From the NCBI RefSeq assembly GCF_014203895.1, contig NZ_JACHJY010000002.1, positions 1-64,000 of the forward strand: 64,000 nucleotides of DNA, written 5' to 3'. The stretch is from Streptomyces nymphaeiformis. GTDB lineage: Bacteria > Actinomycetota > Actinomycetes > Streptomycetales > Streptomycetaceae. Of this stretch, positions 60,383 to 64,000 are shown in pieces. Position 1 is the stretch's first letter; each line of letters begins with the position of its first letter. Below the pieces are notes generated by a model, which saw only the letters and a program-made list of their open reading frames with translations, searched no databases and was not told where the DNA came from. Both the position numbers and the translations under genes were made by a program.

Positions 60383-61231
60383 ATGAACCCGCTCAGGACC
60401 AGCAGGGCCGTCGTGGCCGCCGCCGCGGCCGTCGTCCTCTCCGTCACCTCGACCGGACTCGCGAACGCCGCGGCCGGCGCGCCGCGGGACAGCGGCGACA
60501 ACGGCAAGATCGTCGTCGGCATCAAGTTCGACCAGCCCGGCATCGGCCTGAAGACCCCCGACGGGAAGTACACCGGCTTCGACGTCGACGTGGCGACCTA
60601 CGTCGCCAAGCAGCTGGGGCACGACCCGAAGGACATCGAGTGGAAGGAGGCCAAGAGCGCCGACCGCGAGACCCTGCTCCAGCGCGGTGACGTGGACTTC
60701 ATCGCGGCCTCGTACTCGATCACCCCCAAGCGCGCCGAGAAGGTCGACTTCGCGGGTCCGTACCTGCTCGCCCACCAGGACGTCCTGATCCGGGCGGACG
60801 ACGACTCGATCAAGAAGCCGTCCGACCTCAACAACAAGAAGCTCTGCTCGGTCACCGGCTCGACCTCTGCGCAGAACGTCAAGGACAAGATCGCCCCCAA
60901 CGCCCAGCTCCAGCAGTACGGCGGCTACTCCGAGTGCCTGACCGGCCTGGAGAACGGGGTCATCGACGCCGTCACCACCGACGACGCGATCCTCGCCGGG
61001 TACGCCGCGCAGCCCGAGTTCAAGGGCAAGTTCAAGCTCGGCGGCTTCAAGATGAGCAACGAGAACTACGGCATCGGCGTCCAGAAGGGCAGCGACCTCA
61101 AGGCCAAGATCAACACGGCCCTGGAGAAGATGGTCGCCGACGGCTCGTGGCAGGCCGCAGTCGACAAGAACCTGGGCCCGTCCGGCTACCAGAACGAACC
61201 CGCCCCGAAGATCGGCGTCATCGTCCAGTGA
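60383..61231 (+). CDS. gluB: glutamate-type solute-binding protein
   Basis: A 282-residue periplasm-equivalent binding protein. Signal peptide (about 1-32, ending LANAAAG) then a type 2 SBP: KIVVGIKFDQPGIGLKTPDG, GFDVDVATYVAKQL, VDFIAASYSITPKRAEKVDF, GSTSAQNVK. No lipobox Cys is present, unlike most Gram-positive binding proteins. ATG at 60383 follows AGGGGTGA; a GTG at 60374 is possible. Operon with gluA, gluC and gluD. Confidence 0.82.
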   Translation: MNPLRTSRAVVAAAAAVVLSVTSTGLANAAAGAPRDSGDNGKIVVGIKFDQPGIGLKTPDGKYTGFDVDVATYVAKQLGHDPKDIEWKEAKSADRETLLQRGDVDFIAASYSITPKRAEKVDFAGPYLLAHQDVLIRADDDSIKKPSDLNNKKLCSVTGSTSAQNVKDKIAPNAQLQQYGGYSECLTGLENGVIDAVTTDDAILAGYAAQPEFKGKFKLGGFKMSNENYGIGVQKGSDLKAKINTALEKMVADGSWQAAVDKNLGPSGYQNEPAPKIGVIVQ

Positions 61232-61241
61232 GCCGGCCGCC

Positions 61242-61907
61242 GTGTTCGACTTCCTCCAGGGGTACGACCTGCTCGGAGCCTTCTGGGTGACGGTGCAGCT
61301 CACCGTCTACTCCGCGATCGGCTCCCTCGTCTGGGGGACGCTGCTGGCCGCGATGCGCGTCAGCCCCGTCCCCCTCATGCGGGGCTTCGGCACCGCCTAC
61401 GTCAACATCGTCCGCAACATCCCCCTCACCGTCATCATCGTCTTCACCTCGCTCGGCCTCTTCCAGACCCTCGGGGTCAGCCTCGGCGCCGAACGGTTCA
61501 CCACCATCAACTTCCGCCTCGCCGTCCTCGGCCTCACCGCCTACACCAGCGCCTTCGTCTGCGAGGCCCTGCGCTCCGGCATCAACACCGTCCCCCTCGG
61601 ACAGGTCGAGGCCGCCCGCGCCATCGGCCTCAGCTTCCCCCAGGTGCTGCGCCTGATCGTGCTCCCGCAGGCCTTCCGCTCCGTCGTCGCACCGCTCGCC
61701 AACGTCCTCATCGCCCTCACCAAGAACACCACCGTCGCCGCCACCATCGGCGTCGCCGAAGCGGCCCTGCTGATGCGCGAGATGATCGAGAACGAGGCCC
61801 AGCTCCTCCTCATCTCCGCGATCTTCGCCGTCGGCTTCCTCTGCCTCACCCTGCCCACCGGGCTCCTCCTCGGCTGGGTGGCCAAGAAGGTGGCGGTGAA
61901 GCGGTGA
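61242..61907 (+). CDS. gluC: glutamate-type ABC permease 1
   Basis: A 221-residue membrane subunit with about five helices of the HisM/GlnP family. The EAA loop is EAARAIGLSFPQVLRLIVLPQA. An N-terminal WVTVQLTVYSAIGSLVWG is the standard entry. GTG start 10 bases after gluB; its stop overlaps the next start (GTGA). Confidence 0.88.
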   Translation: MFDFLQGYDLLGAFWVTVQLTVYSAIGSLVWGTLLAAMRVSPVPLMRGFGTAYVNIVRNIPLTVIIVFTSLGLFQTLGVSLGAERFTTINFRLAVLGLTAYTSAFVCEALRSGINTVPLGQVEAARAIGLSFPQVLRLIVLPQAFRSVVAPLANVLIALTKNTTVAATIGVAEAALLMREMIENEAQLLLISAIFAVGFLCLTLPTGLLLGWVAKKVAVKR

Positions 61908-62821
61908 AGGACAAGCCCACCGTCCTCTACGACGTCCCCGGCCCGCGCGCCCGGCGGCGCAACGTCCTCTGGAGCGTGCTGTTCCTGATCGGGCTCGCCG
62001 CCGTCGTGTGGTGGGTCGCCGCGAGCCTCGCCGACAAGAACCAGCTCGCATGGGCCAAGTGGGCGCCCTTCTTCACCGACGCCCGCGTCTGGGAGACGTA
62101 CATCCTGCCCGCCCTCAAGAACACCGTCATCGCCGCGGCGCTCTCCATGGTCATCGCGCTGCCCCTCGGCGCGTTCCTCGGCATCCTCCGGCTCTCCGAC
62201 CACATTGTCGTCCGCTCCGTCGCCGGCTCCGTCGTCGAGTTCTTCCGGGCCATCCCCGTCCTGATCCTCATGCTCTTCGCGGACGCCGCCTACTCCGAGT
62301 TCACCGACATCAGCCCGGACAACCGCCCCCTGTACGCCGTCGTCACCGGCCTCGTCCTCTACAACGCCTCCGTGCTCGCCGAGGTCGTCCGCGCCGGCAT
62401 CCTCGCCCTCCCCACCGGCCAGACCGACGCGGCCAAGGCCATCGGCATGCGCAAGGGCCAGATCATGACCCACGTCCTCCTGCCGCAGGCCGTCACCGCC
62501 ATGCTGCCCGCCCTCGTCAGCCAGCTCGTCGTCATCGTCAAGGACACCGCCCTCGGCGGCGCGATGCTCGGCTTCTCCGAACTCCTCGCCTCCGTCCGCC
62601 CGATGAGCGCCAACTACGGCGCCAACACGATCGCCTGCTTCACCGTCGTCGCCGTGATCTTCATCGCCCTCAACTTCGCGCTCACCACCTTCGCCTCCCG
62701 GCTCGAACGCCGGCTGCGGCGCGGCAAGAAAACCACCGGGGCGGTCGTCGGCGTCGAGGCCGTGGAGGAACTGGCGGCACCGGGCGAGCACCCGGACACG
62801 CGCCGAGGCCCATCCGGGTGA
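61904..62821 (+). CDS. gluD: glutamate-type ABC permease 2
   Basis: A 305-residue membrane subunit. N-terminal helix around 26-44, family entry ILPALKNTVIAAALSMVIALP, EAA loop AAKAIGMRKGQIMTHVLLPQA. The cytosolic C-terminus (about 265-305) is longer than usual and acidic. Together with gluC it forms the membrane channel for glutamate or a related acidic amino acid. Confidence 0.88.
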   Translation: MKDKPTVLYDVPGPRARRRNVLWSVLFLIGLAAVVWWVAASLADKNQLAWAKWAPFFTDARVWETYILPALKNTVIAAALSMVIALPLGAFLGILRLSDHIVVRSVAGSVVEFFRAIPVLILMLFADAAYSEFTDISPDNRPLYAVVTGLVLYNASVLAEVVRAGILALPTGQTDAAKAIGMRKGQIMTHVLLPQAVTAMLPALVSQLVVIVKDTALGGAMLGFSELLASVRPMSANYGANTIACFTVVAVIFIALNFALTTFASRLERRLRRGKKTTGAVVGVEAVEELAAPGEHPDTRRGPSG

Positions 62822-62863
62822 TGCGGCCCGTCCGGGCCGTCCGCGTGTGCCGAAATAGCGTGC

Positions 62864-64000
62864 ATGAACGCCACCAGGCCCGCGCCCGAGCCCCACGACG
62901 AACCGCGCCGCGAACGACCCACCCGCACCGACCGTCTCCTCGCCGCGCTCGGCGGCCTCGTCTCGGCGTACGTCTCCCTGGCCGTCGCGGACCTCGTCGC
63001 CCACTGGGTGCGCCCCGAGGCGAGCCCCGTCCCCGCCGTCGGCGGCGCCGTCGTCGACAGCACCCCGGCGCCCGTCAAGGAGTGGGCGATCCGCGCCTTC
63101 GGCGAGAACGACAAGACCGTCCTCCAGCTCGGCATCCTGCTCCTGCTCGCCCTCCTCGCCCTCGGGGTCGGGCTGCTCGCGCTGCGCCACCGCCTGCTCG
63201 GCGCGGCAGCCGTCGGGGCCTTCGGCGTCTTCGGGGCCGTCGCCGCCGTCACCCGCCCCGACTCCGGGTCCGTCACGGACGCCGTCCCCTCGCTCGTCGG
63301 AGCCGCGGCCGGGGCGCTCCTCCTGTACGCCCTGATCGGCCGGCTCCTCACCCCCTGGCCCGGGACCGCGCGGGCCGACCGGCGCGGATTCCTGATCGTC
63401 GCCGCCTCCACCGGCCTCGCCGCGACGGGCGCCGCCGCGATCGGCCGCGCCGTCGGCACCCCCGTACAGGAGAACGCCGCCGCCTCCCGCGCGGCCCTCG
63501 TCCTGCCCCGACCCGATTCCCCCGCACCGGGCGTGCCCGCCGGAGCCCGGCTCGACGTCCCCGGCCTCGGCCCCTTCATCACCCCGAACCGCGACTTCTA
63601 CCGCGTCGACACCGCGCTCATCGTCCCCAAGGTCGACGCCGACCGCTGGCGGCTGCGCATCCACGGCAGCGGCGTCCGCGAGGAACGCACCCTCACCCTG
63701 CGGCAGCTCATGGCCCGGCCGACGGTCGAGCGGGACATCACCCTGTGCTGCGTCTCCAACGAGGTCGGCGGTCCACTCGTCGGCAACGCCCGCTGGCTCG
63801 GCGTCCCCCTCGCCCCCCTGCTCCGCGAGGCCGGCGTCCGCCCGCCCTCCGAGGGCGGTCCCGCCGACCAGCTGGTCGCCCGCTCCGTCGACGGCATGAC
63901 CATCGGCACGCCCGTCGAAGCCGTCATGGACGGCCGCGACGCCCTCCTCGCCTTCGGGATGAACGGCGAACCCCTGCCCTTCACCCACGGCTTCCCCGTG
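62864..64000 (+). CDS. membrane molybdopterin-dependent oxidoreductase (3' end outside window)
   Basis: First 379 residues of a sulfite-oxidase-family protein. Several N-terminal membrane helices (LLAALGGLVSAYVSLAVADL, VLQLGILLLLALLALGVGLL and others up to about 200), then the Mo-cofactor domain beginning GPFITPNRDFYRVD, with the conserved Cys segment ITLCCVSNEVGGPLVGNARW. The reading frame stays open to the last base. No ribosome site is visible, so the ATG is uncertain. The acceptor and substrate are unknown. Confidence 0.82.
   Translation, partial: MNATRPAPEPHDEPRRERPTRTDRLLAALGGLVSAYVSLAVADLVAHWVRPEASPVPAVGGAVVDSTPAPVKEWAIRAFGENDKTVLQLGILLLLALLALGVGLLALRHRLLGAAAVGAFGVFGAVAAVTRPDSGSVTDAVPSLVGAAAGALLLYALIGRLLTPWPGTARADRRGFLIVAASTGLAATGAAAIGRAVGTPVQENAAASRAALVLPRPDSPAPGVPAGARLDVPGLGPFITPNRDFYRVDTALIVPKVDADRWRLRIHGSGVREERTLTLRQLMARPTVERDITLCCVSNEVGGPLVGNARWLGVPLAPLLREAGVRPPSEGGPADQLVARSVDGMTIGTPVEAVMDGRDALLAFGMNGEPLPFTHGFPV

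Noticed and set aside
61541..63988. 815-codon open frame antisense to glu permeases and the Mo-enzyme gene
   Set aside because: Spans three genes on the plus strand, Gly/Asp/Glu-rich shadow translation.

Overview
The window is very GC-rich, with third-position G/C codons almost throughout, GTG starts, GGAGG-type ribosome sites and GC hairpin terminators without T-runs. Gene content (DasR-type site, LanKC class III lanthipeptide synthetase, large LuxR regulator with a TTA codon, gluABCD-type uptake operon, CatR/KatG pair) points to a Streptomyces chromosome, probably accessory or arm-proximal because secreted hydrolases, efflux pumps and two biosynthetic clusters are so dense. All functions are read from protein motifs and context; no database search was run. 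No rRNA, tRNA, CRISPR array, insertion sequence or origin was seen, and no gene-free stretch exceeds 300 bases.

Layout: 1-2.8 kb, 3' end of a PhoA-type alkaline phosphatase converging on a TetR/MFS efflux pair. 2.9-6.5 kb, an RHH regulator, a DUF4097 protein and a DrrAB-like ABC exporter, with an operator array of TGGYRCCA palindromes in front. 6.5-13 kb, a large secreted alpha/beta hydrolase, then an oxidative-stress block (katG, divergent catR, tpx). 13.2-17.4 kb, secreted alginate-lyase-like and GH16 enzymes, an AraC regulator and a TSUP permease. 17.5-23.5 kb, an Hsp90-like ATPase translationally linked to a giant TPR protein, plus an uncharacterised gene.

23.6-31.0 kb is the first biosynthetic island. 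Four tightly packed minus-strand genes (Fe/2OG dioxygenase, DUF6271-like protein, stand-alone condensation protein, MFS exporter) stand opposite three plus-strand genes (SerRS-like amino acid:carrier-protein ligase, 76-residue carrier protein, phosphopantetheinyl transferase). The PPTase would activate the carrier, the ligase would load an amino acid, the dioxygenase could hydroxylate it, the condensation protein could release or couple it, and the MFS would export it. Two sites one base away from the DasR-type palindrome lie in the divergent promoter region.

31-47.3 kb carries a lipoprotein, an AI-2E exporter, a secreted GH8 enzyme behind a 35-bp palindrome, an FAD monooxygenase, a second PPTase, a TrmO-like enzyme, a two-component system, truncated haemoglobin, a DHA2 exporter, a serine hydrolase, an RsbW-like kinase and a fused carboxyltransferase.

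47.4-58.9 kb is the second island: a class III lanthipeptide cluster with LanKC, a 30-residue precursor too short for routine gene calling, an ABC half-exporter, two P450s that both lack the usual I-helix acid-alcohol pair (one fused to a hydrolase-like domain lacking its serine), a radical SAM enzyme and a divergent LuxR regulator with a TTA codon and a 14-bp direct repeat at 22-bp period. The window ends with a cyclic-nucleotide-domain protein, a glutamate-type ABC operon and the start of a sulfite-oxidase-family membrane protein.
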